Below are positions 34,574 to 45,942 of a DNA stretch of 64,000 nucleotides, in pieces. Made by a program: the position numbers and the translations under genes. Below the pieces are notes generated by a model. The model made no database searches. It saw only the letters and a list, made by a program, of their open reading frames with translations, and had not been told where the DNA came from. The stretch's first letter is position 1. Each line of letters begins with the position of its first letter. The DNA comes from Tieghemostelium lacteum (lineage: Eukaryota; Evosea; Eumycetozoa; Dictyosteliales; Raperosteliaceae). The stretch spans positions 1,401,624-1,465,623 of the forward strand of contig LODT01000004.1 of the NCBI GenBank assembly GCA_001606155.1, written 5' to 3'.

Positions 34574-34832
34574 AAACCAATTATTTGTTTGATTTTTTTT
34601 TTAGCGGAAACTTATATATATTGAAATAATAATAATAATAAATTATTTATAGAATAATAAAAAATATTGTAAACAAAATAACCCTCCACAATTCCATCAA
34701 AATGAACGTAACAAATGAAATTTGATTTTTTTTGATTTTTTATTGAATTTTTTGGAACGAGATGTTTTTTAAAAAATTTTAATCGATTTTCTTTTGTAGA
34801 TTATCTCACCAGACAGTTAGACACAGCACAAA

Positions 34833-35388
34833 ATGGTTAGCAAAAAGATTGTATAGTATCACATTTATATAAAAGATTAACACTTCACTTATCTCTATCC
34901 TAAATGATGAAAGTAAAAAGAGAACAAGTTTTAGGATAATATAGTAGAAATTCAAACTTTTATTCTTTAACCTTATCTCTCAAAATTTTTTCTATTCATT
35001 AGGTTAGGATAGAAGGGGTTGGATACAATATGACAACATGTATATTAATACCATTTGTTTATGATTATTGTAGAAGAAGACCACCGAAAACCTCGGTCAA
35101 AAATTGGCCCTCGTCATGAAATCAGGTAAATCACAATTGGGTTACAAATCAACCATCAAAACTCTCAGATCAGGTAAATCCAAATTGATTTTGATTTCCA
35201 ACAACTGTCCAGCTCTCCGTAAATCCGAAATTGAATATTACGCTATGTTGTCAAAAACTACCGTCCATCTTTTCAACGGTAACAACATTGATTTGGGTAC
35301 CTCATGTGGTAAACATTTCAGAGTCTCTGTTTTATCCATTACCGATGCTGGTGATTCTGATATCTTAACTACCCTCGGTGCTAAATAA
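34833..35388 (+). CDS. rpl30: 60S ribosomal protein L30 (eL30)
   Basis: Large-subunit ribosomal protein. The second exon (35074-35388) encodes [19 protein letters not shown] through [14 protein letters not shown], covering the whole fold ([17 protein letters not shown] is the signature). The first exon starts at ATG 34833. It either ends right after ATG (donor GTTAGC at 34836) or after six codons (donor GTATAG at 34851); both are phase 0, giving 105 or 110 aa. The longer form, MVSKKI-KK, resembles the animal N-terminus better. Codon use is C-rich and biased as in highly expressed genes. The intron holds a possible structured RNA. Confidence 0.93.
34894..35013 (+). ncRNA. candidate structured RNA in the rpl30 intron (snoRNA-like)
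   Basis: Inside the rpl30 intron, TCTATCCTAA (34894-34903) is exactly complementary to TTAGGATAGA (35004-35013). A perfect C-box-like ATGATGA (34904-34910) sits directly inside the 5' arm, the arrangement of C/D snoRNAs, which often lie in ribosomal protein introns. No CTGA D box precedes the 3' arm. A second TTTAGGAT at 34930-34937 can also pair with the 5' arm. The RNA class is therefore uncertain. Confidence 0.35.
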
Positions 35389-35453
35389 ATAATTTAATTT
35401 ATTTTAATCCTTCCAAAAAGAACTTTAAATTTTAAAATAGTATTATTAATTTT

Positions 35454-36402
35454 TTATTCTACCATTTTATTTTCAGTATTTGTAGTGCTGGTATTGTTAT
35501 TATTACTAGTACTGGTATTATTATGTAAATTTCTAACGGAGATATCATAAACAACTTCTTCAATTCTTTTGAGATCATATTTCATTGAATCATATCTCTT
35601 TCTGATGATATCATTCTTTAAATTTAATAATCTGAATCCAGAGAACAAATCAGAGACAAATAATGATATTTTCAATGGTGTATCATAATCTTGTCTAATA
35701 ACACAATTTACACAATATCTACTCTGTTATTTTGTTATTGTATTGTTAATATTATAAATGATAATCAAAGTGTTCATAGAGAGTACCTACCATTTCATTT
35801 GATAAATTACATAATCCAAGTAAATAATCTTCCAATTCAATTGATAATTGACCAGCACCTGGTTTATCCACTAAATTATGATAAATGTAAAGAATGTTAG
35901 GAATGGGAGACTATTTGCAATAAAAATAAAGTTGTTTATAAAAATAAACATACAATTTAATAATGTTTGAATTTCATCAATTTTTAATAAGGTTTTGTTA
36001 TCAATCCAATTTGAAAATGTTAAACAAAATACAATTTGTGAAAGATGTTGTTTCCAATGATCTCTATATCTATAAGTAATATTATTAATATTGTTAGTCT
36101 TCAAATATGTGCATTTTTTACACTATTTATATCTAATAACTATTTACATACTTATAATAATGAATTGGCTTGATTAATGTTTTTAATTGACCAAAATGTT
36201 CTTTAATTGGTTCTAATTCCTTTAGTAATTGCTGATAGTTTGGTTTATCTTGTGATTGAGGTTGTTGTTGGTGATAGTTTTGAATGTAAAGTGTTAGCTT
36301 TCTTTCAACAGAATCAATTTGTTGAGTTATAGTTTTTATATTTTGTCTAGTTTGATATTCTTCTTCTAATTCAGTTGTAAATTTTTCAAATATATTGTTC
36401 AT
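35454..36402 (-). CDS. tsn: translin
   Basis: Single-strand DNA/RNA-binding protein that forms an octameric ring and, with TRAX, the C3PO RNase. Four exons: 36402-36152, 36069-35954, 35870-35791 and 35723-35454, total 238 aa (animal translin is 228). Recognised segments in order: EHFGQLKTLIKPIHYYKYRDHW, spanning the first splice; LEDYLLGLCNLSNEMSRYCV across the third; and the diagnostic LFSGFRLLNLKNDIIRKRYD followed by KRIEEVVYDISVR. The Thr/Asn-rich C-terminal tail is lineage-specific. It is convergent with rpl30, 65 bp away. Confidence 0.93.
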
Positions 36403-36542
36403 TTTGTATATAAATGTGTTTGATGATCACTAAAAATATCAAAAATTCATAAAAAATTTTTTTTTTAATTTTTTTATTTCATTTTCTCGACAAAAATCAT
36501 AGACACAAGACATCATTTCAAATTGTTTATTGTCATCTAAAA

Positions 36543-36900
36543 ATGAATTCAATATTTGCAAGATTTGGTACTTTTAGAGATAACTGTTATAAATGGATGA
36601 AAACTGAAAGTGCATACTCTATCAGTATTATTTTTGGAGTACCAGGTTAGTAGTAGCGAGATAGAGAAATAAAATACCTTATTACACAGTTATTAATATA
36701 AACCTCAACCATATATTTAGCTATTTTCTTACCAATCATTTTCCACCCAATTCGTAATGCATTAACAGATAGAAAAGTTAAAGGTGAAGCTAGTAAGTTT
36801 TAGATTTGATTTTCAAGTTAGTTGTTATAGTCTATTAATCATATTTATATTCTATCAATTAGATTTTATTTTCACTGGAAAATCATCTCCAGACATGTAA
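36543..36900 (+). CDS. small single-pass membrane protein, 70 aa (possibly complex I accessory subunit)
   Basis: Three small exons (36543-36645, 36721-36792, 36863-36900) splice in phase to 70 aa. All exons are too short for open-frame scanning. The N-terminus is mildly basic (MNSIFARFGTFRDNCYKW). One membrane helix at about 27-45 (AYSISIIFGVPAIFLPIIF) is followed by a short basic tail. Layout and spacing are reminiscent of NDUFA3-type accessory subunits of mitochondrial complex I, but similarity is too weak to assign. The intron donors GTTAGT and GTAAGT and the AT-rich introns support a real gene. Confidence 0.65.
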
Positions 36901-37331
36901 ATAGCTTTTTAAAATCAAATTATAATATATTTAATAGGTATAGGTTACTAAACCCTATACATTCAATCCAACCAATACTAAACAACATCGATAGAAATCA
37001 TTAAACTAAAAAGCATTATAGACTTTTTATTTGAAATACCAAACAAACACACAAACATAGAATAATTGTAAAATCAAAAATATGGTTATAATAATAATTA
37101 TCAATAAATATTGATTATTTTATATATATATATATATATATATAACCAACATACCACATTAATCATAATACTTTCAACTTTATATAACTCTATAATCATA
37201 GAATATATTTAAAATAGGATACCTATTAATTAGACCTTTTCAACATCTATCACAACTATTTTAATCAAATCATTAGTTCAACAAGTTATCAATTTCAATT
37301 TTTTTTTTAATTTTTTTTTTATTTGTATCAA
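36901..37331. other. intergenic with (TA)n tract
   Basis: AT-rich spacer between two plus-strand genes. It includes a run of about 11 TA units near 37121-37142 and T tracts just before the eEFSec start. No other feature was recognised. Confidence 0.55.
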
Positions 37332-37367
37332 ATGGATTCTACAACCACAACTACTACAGAGAATAAC

Positions 37368-37443
<76 letters not shown>

Positions 37444-39092
37444 TTAATGGTGATAACGATAAAATTATAAATATAAATATTGGAATTATGGGACACGTTG
37501 ATAGTGGTAAAACATCACTTGCAAAGATATTAAGTACCAATTTATCAACAGCAGCATTGGATAAGAGTCCTACTAGTCAAGAGAGAGGTATCACTTTGGA
37601 TTTGGGATTTTCATCATTTCAAATTGAAAAATTAGATAATGTTAACAATAGAATTCAAATGACATTGGTTGATTGTCCTGGACATGCATCTTTGATAAAG
37701 ACAATTATAGGTGGTTCTCAAATTATTGATATGATGTTTCTTGTTATTGATATTCAAAAAGGTATACAAACTCAAACTGCAGAATGTATAGTTATTGGTG
37801 AGATTACATGCAAGAGGGCTATTGTAATCTTAAATAAGATTGATAAGATTGACCCTGATCAAAGAGAGGCTAAAATTAAATCTGTTAGTGAGAAGTTATC
37901 AAAGGTTTTAGAGAAAACTATATGTTTTAGAGATTCTCCAATTATACCGGTATCAGCAACACTTAATCTAGGTATTGATAAACTTATGGCTCAATTAAGT
38001 ACTTTTATTGAAATACCTAAACGTGATGATTCTGGTGATTTACTATTTGAGTTTGATCATTGTTTTCAAATTAAAGGTCAAGGTACTGTTTTAACTGGTA
38101 CCGTTTTGAGAGGTTCTGTATCTGTAAATCAAAATGTTCAGATACCACACTTAAATGTTGAGAAAAAAATTAAATCTATGCAAATGTTTCATAAACCTGT
38201 TAAAAGAGCTATTCAAGGTGACCGTATTGGTATGTGTGTTACTCAATTGAATTCTGATTTATTGGAAAGGGGTTTAGTATGTTCTGGTAACTCAGTACCA
38301 CTCTTAAACTCTCTAATTGTATCACTAGAAAAAGTTAGATTCTTTAAATTACCAGTTAAATCAAAATCACAGTTTCACATTACAATTGGTCATAGTACTG
38401 TAATTGCTACCGCAATATTCTTTGTTGATAGATCAAAATCAAATCTTGGTCAATTTCAATCAACAAAGAACTATGAATATCTAGATGAACTTCAATCAAC
38501 ATCAGAGTACTATCCTTCAGGTTCACAATTTGCATTCATTAAACTTGATCATCCAATACTATGTCCATCAAAAAGTATAATCATTGGATCTAAATTAGAT
38601 ACTGCATTAGAAACATCTACTTGTAGATTAGCTTTTCATGGTATTCTTTTAGATTCTGTAGTTACCACCACCACCACTACTACTAGTAGTGCTGTTGATA
38701 ATAACCCACAAAGAGATAAACTATATGAGAAATTAAAAATTTATAAATTAAAATCAAAACAAGGTCAAATTGAAAGAGTTTGTATAATCATAATCTTTAA
38801 ATATATCTAATTATTATTAATAATTCCAACTCTACTTCTATTATAGATACATAATGAAAATACTGTAATTGGAAAGAATTTATTTCAAAAAGAAACGGAC
38901 ATGTCAAGTTTTATAGGTATGAAGGTTGAGTTTGAAAATCAAATTCAAGGTGTATTAGAAGGTAGTTTCGGACAATCTGGTAAAGTTAAAATTTATATTC
39001 AGGATGGTGTTTCTTCATTAAAACCAAGCATGTCTTTTAAATTAATATTTAAAAGATTTATATATGATGATCAAAAAAAGAATAAACAATAA
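37332..39092 (+). CDS. eefsec: selenocysteine-specific elongation factor eEFSec
   Basis: GTPase that delivers Sec-tRNA to UGA codons on the ribosome. Two exons (37332-38777, 38847-39092), 563 aa. After a leader with about 28 consecutive Asn, the G domain has G1 GHVDSGKTS (about residue 54), GITLDLGFSSF, DCPGHASLI and NKIDKID. The HCFQIKGQGTVLTGTVLRG segment belongs to domain 2. The splice gives KQGQIER|IHNENTVIGKNLF, and the C-terminal domain IV reads FIGMKVEF..GSFGQSGKVKI..FKRFIYD, which is specific to eEFSec and absent from eEF1A. Its presence implies a working selenoprotein pathway in this organism. Confidence 0.95.
37362..37441 (+). repeat. (AAT)n coding microsatellite, poly-Asn of eEFSec
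   Basis: Nearly pure AAT run of about 27 units at the eEFSec N-terminus. It is the longest Asn tract in the window. Confidence 0.95.
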
Positions 39093-39467
39093 TTGATAAT
39101 TTTGATCAATATTATAATAATACATTTATTTTATTAATTTTAAATAGTAAAGATACTGTAAGTTTATAGAAATAGATATTAGTATATTGTAAGAATGAGA
39201 ATTATTATAAAATTAAAAGTATTTTATAGAATAATGAATATCAGAAAATATAACCACAAGATTTTTGTCCTTAAAGAAATTAGGTTCAGGTCTCTGTTTC
39301 TCATCATTAAATATTCTATATATACTTTAAAATTTTACTCTTAATTTTGCTTTTACGTACATTTTTACAATGAATGAGTGAACAAAAAAAAATAAAAATT
39401 TTCTTTTTAGAAATCATTTTCAACAAATTTAATTATTACAAAACATTTACATTAGAGGTAGCTGACC
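39093..39467. other. intergenic, eEFSec to CPSF2
   Basis: AT-rich upstream region of CPSF2. No exon, tRNA or structured element was recognised. Confidence 0.5.
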
Positions 39468-41830
39468 ATGTCTTCATTGATAAATTTTAGAGCAATATCC
39501 GGAGCACAAAATGAAGATCCACCATGTTATCTCTTGGAAATTGATGATTTTTGTATATTATTAGATTGTGGTTTAAATTCACATTTAGATTTCACCTTAT
39601 TAGAAGGTTTAAAAAAGTACATATCCATCTATTTATAATCATTCAATGACTATCATCTCATTTTAAATTTGATTTTTTGATTATTAATAAAGTTTAAACA
39701 TAAATTAGGGTTGCAAATCAAATTGATGCTATATTGATATCATATCCAGATTTAACACACATGGGGGCACTACCATGGGCAGTAAGTAAATTAGGTATGA
39801 CTGGTGTCATTTATGGTACAACACCAATTTATAAGATGGGTCAAATGTTTTTATATGATCTCTATCAGAATAAGATGGAACAAGAGGAATTTGATAAATT
39901 TGATTTGGATGATGTTGATGTCTGTTTTGATAAGAAACGTTTTAAAGAATTATCATTTTCACAGCACTATTCATTGCAGGGTAAGGGTAAAGGTATTTCT
40001 ATTACACCATATAATGCAGGTCATATGATTGGTGGCGCAATTTGGAAGATTCAAAAGGAATCAGATACAGTTATCTATGCAATTAATTATAATCACAAAA
40101 AGGAAGGTCATCTTGATGGCATAAATCTGACAAATGATCTAATTAAACCGTCATTACTCATTACTGATAGTAGAAATGCACTTAGACCTGCATCACTAAA
40201 GAAAATGGATAGAGATAAACAGTTGCTGGAAACAATGAAACAGACACTTAGATTAGGTGGTAATGTTTTGTTACCTATTGACACTGCTGGTCGTGTACTT
40301 GAACTACTGTTTTCCATTGAAAATCATTGGGGTAAATTAACACACAATTACAATGTGGTATTTTTAAATCATGAAACTTATCATATTTGTGAATTTGCCA
40401 AGAGTCAATTGGAGTTTATGTCTTCGAGTGCCAGTAAGCAATTTGAACAAAAGAATGAGATTTTCTCATTTAGAAATATTAAATTATGTCATTCATTGGA
40501 GGAACTTCAAGGGACTACCAATCCAAAAGTGGTTTTGGCATCTAGTAAGGATATTGAAACTGGTTTTGCAAGAGATCTATTTATAGAATGGGCACAAGAT
40601 TCAAAGAATCTATTACTCTTTACTGATTATGTAGATGAGAATACTTTGGGTTCATTTTTATTGTCTTCTATAGAGTCACCACATGTATTGGAGAGAGCTA
40701 TTGAATTACATCAAGGTAGACGTGTGGCTTTGGTTGGTGATGAATTGGTACAGTATGAAATCAAACAACAACAATTAAAAGAAGAACAAAAATTAGCTGA
40801 AAAAAAGAAAAAAGAAGAGGAGGAGCTTCAAAAGATTATGGACCAGATATCTGATTTGACTGACGAAAATGAAATTGATGATAGATTGTATGATCTTAAA
40901 AATCCATTTCAATCGAGATTTGACATGACCAAAGATCAGTTTCAACAGGAAGGTTTCGTTCCAATGTTTCCATTTTTTGAGAAACATTTGACAATGGGAG
41001 ACTATGGTGAGGAAGATGATGACTTTATTCAGAGAAATATAGAGTCTCAGAAAATTGTGGATCAGGAAATGTACCCTGTTGAGGAGACAACTGAACATGA
41101 TGTAACTCCAACTAAAACCATTCAAGTTCAATATCACATTAAAGTCAATTGTAAAATTCAATATATTGATTTTGAGGGTTGTGCTGATGGTAGATCTATA
41201 AAATCAATTATTCAAAAAATTTCACCAAATCAATTAGTGCTTATTAGAGGTAAACCAGAGGCTTCTCAGAATATGTTACAATTTGTAAAAGAAAATATTA
41301 GACTCAAAGGTGTACATTGTCCTCAAGTTGATGAGAAACTTAATCTCACTTCAGATACCAATGTTTATAAGGTTATTTTGAAAGATTCTTTCTATAATTC
41401 TATTAAATTTTCAAAAATTATGGATTATGAAATTTCATTTATACAAGCTAAAATTAATTATACACCTACTATAGTTTCAATGGATATAACATCAACAATA
41501 ACAACAACAACAACACCTCAAACTCAACAACAACAACAACAAACAAATAATAATAATGTACCAATATTAGATATAGTGCCAAATGTATCCAATTATTCAC
41601 ATAACCCATCATTTATTGGTGATATCAAATTATCAGAATTTAAACAAATTCTGATGGATAAAGGTTATCAAATACAATTTGAACAAGGTGTATTAAATTG
41701 TAATGGTTTGGTATATATTTGGAGAGATGAGGATCAACAAGGTAACTCTATTATCAGTATGGATGGTATCATATCAGATGAATATTATTCAATAAGAGAA
41801 TTATTATATCAACAATACCAAATATTATAA
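39468..41830 (+). CDS. cpsf2: cleavage and polyadenylation specificity factor subunit 2 (CPSF100)
   Basis: Scaffold partner of the CPSF73 endonuclease in mRNA 3' end formation. Two exons (39468-39616, 39709-41830), 756 aa. Metallo-beta-lactamase plus beta-CASP fold: the start [21 protein letters not shown], then [49 protein letters not shown] and [14 protein letters not shown] are all family marks. The HxHxDH zinc motif is replaced by SYPDLTH, as expected because CPSF2 is catalytically inactive. A Lys/Glu-rich insert (about residues 395-415) follows the beta-CASP domain. The C-terminal part includes a Thr/Gln/Asn-rich spacer before the final domain. Confidence 0.94.
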
Positions 41831-41837
41831 TAAATCT

Positions 41838-41861
41838 GTTACTGCTGCTGCTGCTGCTGTA
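41838..41861 (+). repeat. (CTG)n short microsatellite
   Basis: About six CTG units in the 3' spacer of CPSF2, GC-rich against its surroundings. Confidence 0.8.
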
Positions 41862-41918
41862 ATGTTTAGACAATTATATACCTTTAAATTTTATTATACA
41901 ACACCTAAATTTTCCAAA

Positions 41919-42302
41919 TTATGTACCATCATCATCTTGTTGATATAATGTATTTAAAAATGCTAATTTAAAATTATTGTTACTATTTAAATCTTTATCA
42001 TTTTTTAAAATATTTCTATTTTTTGTTCCATTTCCACTACCACTTATTGAATTATTTGTTTCTGTATTATTACTATAGTATAAAATGATATCATTATTAA
42101 TGATCAAAAATAAACAACTACAAACATTTTATACTATAATTAATTAAAAATATTACTTTAAACTTGTATTACTATTTAATGTCGATAAAATTGTTGAAAT
42201 TTGATATTTATTACTGGTCAAAGTTATTGAATTTACACATGTAGGTTTGGAGTTGATAGATATTATCCTTCTACTTTTTATTAAAATTCTAGATACATTC
42301 AT
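41919..42302 (-). CDS. hypothetical 99-aa protein, possible mitochondrial presequence
   Basis: Two exons (42302-42157, 42072-41919) join in phase to 99 aa. The N-terminal ~25 residues (MNVSRILIKSRRIISINSKP) are basic and hydroxylated with no acidic residue, as in mitochondrial targeting sequences. The rest is Ser/Asn/Thr-rich and ends QQDDDGT. No domain was recognised. It lies convergent to CPSF2 and 107 bp divergent from DDX49. The splice sites (GTAATA / CTATAG) support the model, but with low-complexity content the gene could be missed or wrong. Confidence 0.5.
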
Positions 42303-42409
42303 TTTGTTCTTGATAATCAAAAAAATTTATCAAAAAAAAAAAAAAAACGACTCGATTTTCATTTTCTAAATACATTCGGCTCAATATATATATTTTTCCC
42401 TACTATATA

Positions 42410-43908
42410 ATGGAGGAAAGAAAATTTGAAGATTTAAATTTAGCATCATGGATGTATAGTAGTTTTAAACAATTAGGATTTAAATCACCATCAAATATTC
42501 AATATAATACAATACCAGAGATTTTAAAAGGTAGAGATTTGATAGCAAGTGCAAAGACTGGTTCTGGTAAAACTGCGTCATTTGCCATACCTATACTATC
42601 ACAGCTATCAGAGGACCCATATGGTGTTTTTGCAGTTGTATTAACACCAACTAGAGAACTTGCAGTACAAATTGGTGAGCAATTTAATGCCATTGGTTCA
42701 CCTTTAAATGTAAATTGTGCTGTTGTTATTGGTGGTATTGATCAAGTTAAACAATCTATAATTCTTGAAAAAAGGCCACATATTATAGTTGCTACTCCTG
42801 GTAGATTATCATCACATTTAACCAATGGTCTCAAAGTGGCTTTGAAATTTTGTAAATTTCTTGTACTAGATGAAGCTGATAGATTACTAGGTCCTGATTT
42901 TGAATTGGAAATTGCTGTTTGTATTATGATAATTGATAGTAAATATTCAAGATTGAACATTTCAAATGTTAATATTTATAAATTTTATTATATTAGAATA
43001 TTTTGGAATTCTTACCAAAAGCAGAGAATAGACAAACATTATTATTTTCAGCAACAATGACAAACAAATTAGAGAAACTATCAATGTTACCATTAAAAGA
43101 TCCATTTATATTTGAGGATAACTCAAAATATGATACAGTAGACACACTTAAACAAGAGTATATCTATATGCCAGCACAGACTAAAGATTGTTATTTAGTA
43201 TATGTACTAAAGAAACATATTGGTCAAAGTGTTATTGTTTTTGTTAATAATTGTTATACAGTAGAGGCTGTAAAGGGAATGTTGAATAAACTTGATGTAC
43301 CAAGTGTATCACTACATTCATTTCTAGATCAAAAAGCACGTTTAGATGCACTGAAACTATTCAAATCTGGTAAAATTAAAGTATTGATTGCAACTGATGT
43401 TGCTAGTAGAGGTTTAGATATTCCAGATGTACAAATGGTCATAAACTATAAACTTTCAAATTCATCAAAAGACTATATACATCGTGTTGGTAGAACTGCT
43501 AGATTTGGTAGAGCTGGTCGTGCCATCTCATTTATCACCCCACACGATGTTTCTTTGGTAAAAAATATTGAAACTGCTATAGGTAAACAAATGGAACTTT
43601 ATAAAACTGATGATGATGAAGTATTTAGACATCTCAAAGAATCTTCAACTGCCAGAAAAATTGTTGAAATTGTATGTAGATCCGCTGCTGTTTATTTTGT
43701 AAAACAATTACTAACTTTATAAATTATCAATCAAATTAGCATTTGGATGATATTGAATTTGGTGTTAAACAAAAAGAAAGAAGAGATGAAAGAAATAAAT
43801 TACAAAATGACTTAAAATCTCAAAAAAATGAACAACAACAAAATAATTTTAAAAAGGATAAAATTGTACAAAAATCAGTATCTTTAACAAAAAATATTGA
43901 AAAAGAAA

Positions 43909-43962
<54 letters not shown>

Positions 43963-44054
43963 GTAAAAAAAGAATTTTAGAAACTACAACAAATAATGAT
44001 TTTGATGATGGTTCTATATCATTATTTAAAAAGAAAAAAAAGGTTACAAAATAA
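42410..44054 (+). CDS. ddx49: DEAD-box RNA helicase DDX49 (Dbp8-like)
   Basis: Ribosome-biogenesis helicase. Three exons: 42410-42916, 42997-43671 and 43740-44054, total 498 aa. Motifs in order: Q motif (FKSPSNIQ), AKTGSGKT, PTRELA, TPGRL, DEAD, SATMT, then ATDVASRGLDIPD and HRVGRTARFGR. The first splice gives FELEIA|NILEFLPKAENRQTLL, matching the DDX49 pattern after DEAD. The third exon is Lys-rich with an Asn run and a KKKKK tail, consistent with nucleolar targeting. The family assists 40S subunit maturation in yeast (Dbp8). Confidence 0.93.
43911..43962 (+). repeat. (AAT)n coding microsatellite in DDX49
   Basis: Run of about 17 AAT units encoding poly-Asn in the C-terminal tail of DDX49. 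Confidence 0.95.
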
Positions 44055-44078
44055 ATTACTGTACACCATATAAATATA

Positions 44079-45759
44079 TTAAAAATTTTCAATATGAATT
44101 ATTTTATTTTTATCTGCATGATTTGATATTACATTCATTTTTATCTTTAGATATCGGAGTGTGTTTGGTAATTTTAGATTCTCAGGTGATTGATTAAAAA
44201 ATTTACCAAATTCTAGTCTCTGTAGGTTTGGTGGTAATACATCCTCCAAAAGAGGTTGGTTGAATTGATCTCCAAATTTTAAGATTTCAAGTGATTTTGG
44301 TAGTGATCCTGGAAATAATTGTGAATTGAATGTTCTTCCAAATTGTAGATGTTTTAAAGAGTCACCAAATATCATTGGAAGTATATCCCTATTGAAGAAA
44401 TCACCAAAAGTCAATGATTCTAAACGATTAGGGAAAAAACCCCTTTCAATTACTTGATTAAACTCATTACCAAATGTTAAATATTTACATGTGGGTGGTA
44501 ATTTATGTTCAATTTGTTTCAATGAAAATGTTCTAGGTAGTCTTAGATTTTCAATAAACAATGGTAAGCATATAGATAATCTAGTGTTATAATTCATTGG
44601 TAGAATTAGTTTTTTTAAACTATTGGGTAAAATTTCTTCTGTTATTGGAAAATCATAAATACGACCAAATCTAAGAGATTTTAATTGAGCTGGAATGCTG
44701 CCAATTTTTAATTTCTTATTGAAACTATAAGAGAGTTTTAATTTTGTTAAACTCTCTGGAAGAACTCCAACCTCTATATCTTTATTCCAATGATATCCAA
44801 GTTTTAATATTTTTAAATTTTTTGGTAAAACCTAATTAAAATAGGTTAGTAATAATTTGATTAAAATATGTTTGTAACATAATGTATGTACATACTCCAA
44901 TTTTAATATCTTTATCAAATACACTTCCGAATATTAAATTTTCTAAAGTTTTAGGAAGTTGATCTTGGTATATTTCTTGATTAAATAGTCTACCAAAAGA
45001 TAGGGATACCAGGCTATTAGGTAAAAATTTTAATTGGCTATTAAATTTATCACCAAAAGTTAAATGTTTTAATTGAGGTGGTAAAAAATTACAAAGCAGA
45101 TCATCTTCAAATCTATTTCCTAAATTTAGAGTAGTTAAATTTCTAGGTAGTATTGATGTCCATTCAAGTCCACTATTATCTGTAACCAATAAGGATTCGT
45201 GATTAAATTGATTTACAAATGATAGAGAAGTTAGTGATTCTGGATATATAAGATGTGATTGAATATATTTCTCCACATAACCAATTTCCAGTGTTTCTAA
45301 ATATTTTGGTAATACATTTTCATTTAGAGCCTCATAGCCATAATATCTTAAATCTAGATATAAAAGTGATTCTGGTAACAATCCCACATCAATAGGATGT
45401 GATATAAATAATCTTAGTGATTTCATAAAGTTAAATGATGACAAGTCACCAACTACTATTGGTGATTTAAAATAAAATGATAATCTAACATGTAATATAT
45501 TAAATCTTTCTAAATGCTTATTAATAATATTAAATAAATATTCTGTTGCTATCATAATCATTTTAAATCTTGGTGGTAATACTATAGAATTGTCATTTTT
45601 AACAATTTGTTGTAAAAATCTATGTGTAGGAAAACTTTTATATCTAATTTTACCTCTAAAATTGCTATATAAACACTTTTCACTTGATAATAAACTGATA
45701 ATATCTCTATCATTGTTTAAATGACTAACAATATTACTAATTAAAAAGAAGTTATTCAT
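44079..45759 (-). CDS. FNIP repeat-containing protein, two exons
   Basis: Exons 45759-44896 and 44831-44079, joined at GVLPKNLK, give 538 aa. The second exon begins well before its first Met, so it is not a separate gene. The N-terminal ~45 residues are F-box-like (NNDRDIISLLSSEKCLYSNFRGK). About 18 repeats follow with the core L.L.FG..FN (for example LKHLTFGDKFNSQLKFL and LESLTFGDFFNRDILP). It is the second member of this family in the window, on the same strand as the gene at 24.0-25.1 kb but not in tandem with it. Confidence 0.88.
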
Positions 45760-45942
45760 TCAATTTAAAATAAAAAAAAAATCACCTAATTTTTAAAAAT
45801 CTAGATTTTGGTGATGAAAAAAAAAATATTAATTGTTCAGGTTCAGAATCTGTTTTATGTTTTGGTAATATTGTAAAATTAAATAATTTATTAAATTAGG
45901 AGGATTGATTTTATGTTTTTTGTTTTTTTTTTTTGCTTCAAA

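Noticed and set aside
34894-35013. Firm C/D snoRNA call
   Set aside because: No CTGA D box next to the 3' arm; kept only as a candidate structured RNA.
44079-44597. Separate 172-aa FNIP gene
   Set aside because: The frame is open upstream to an acceptor at 44832 that joins in phase with the longer FNIP exon.
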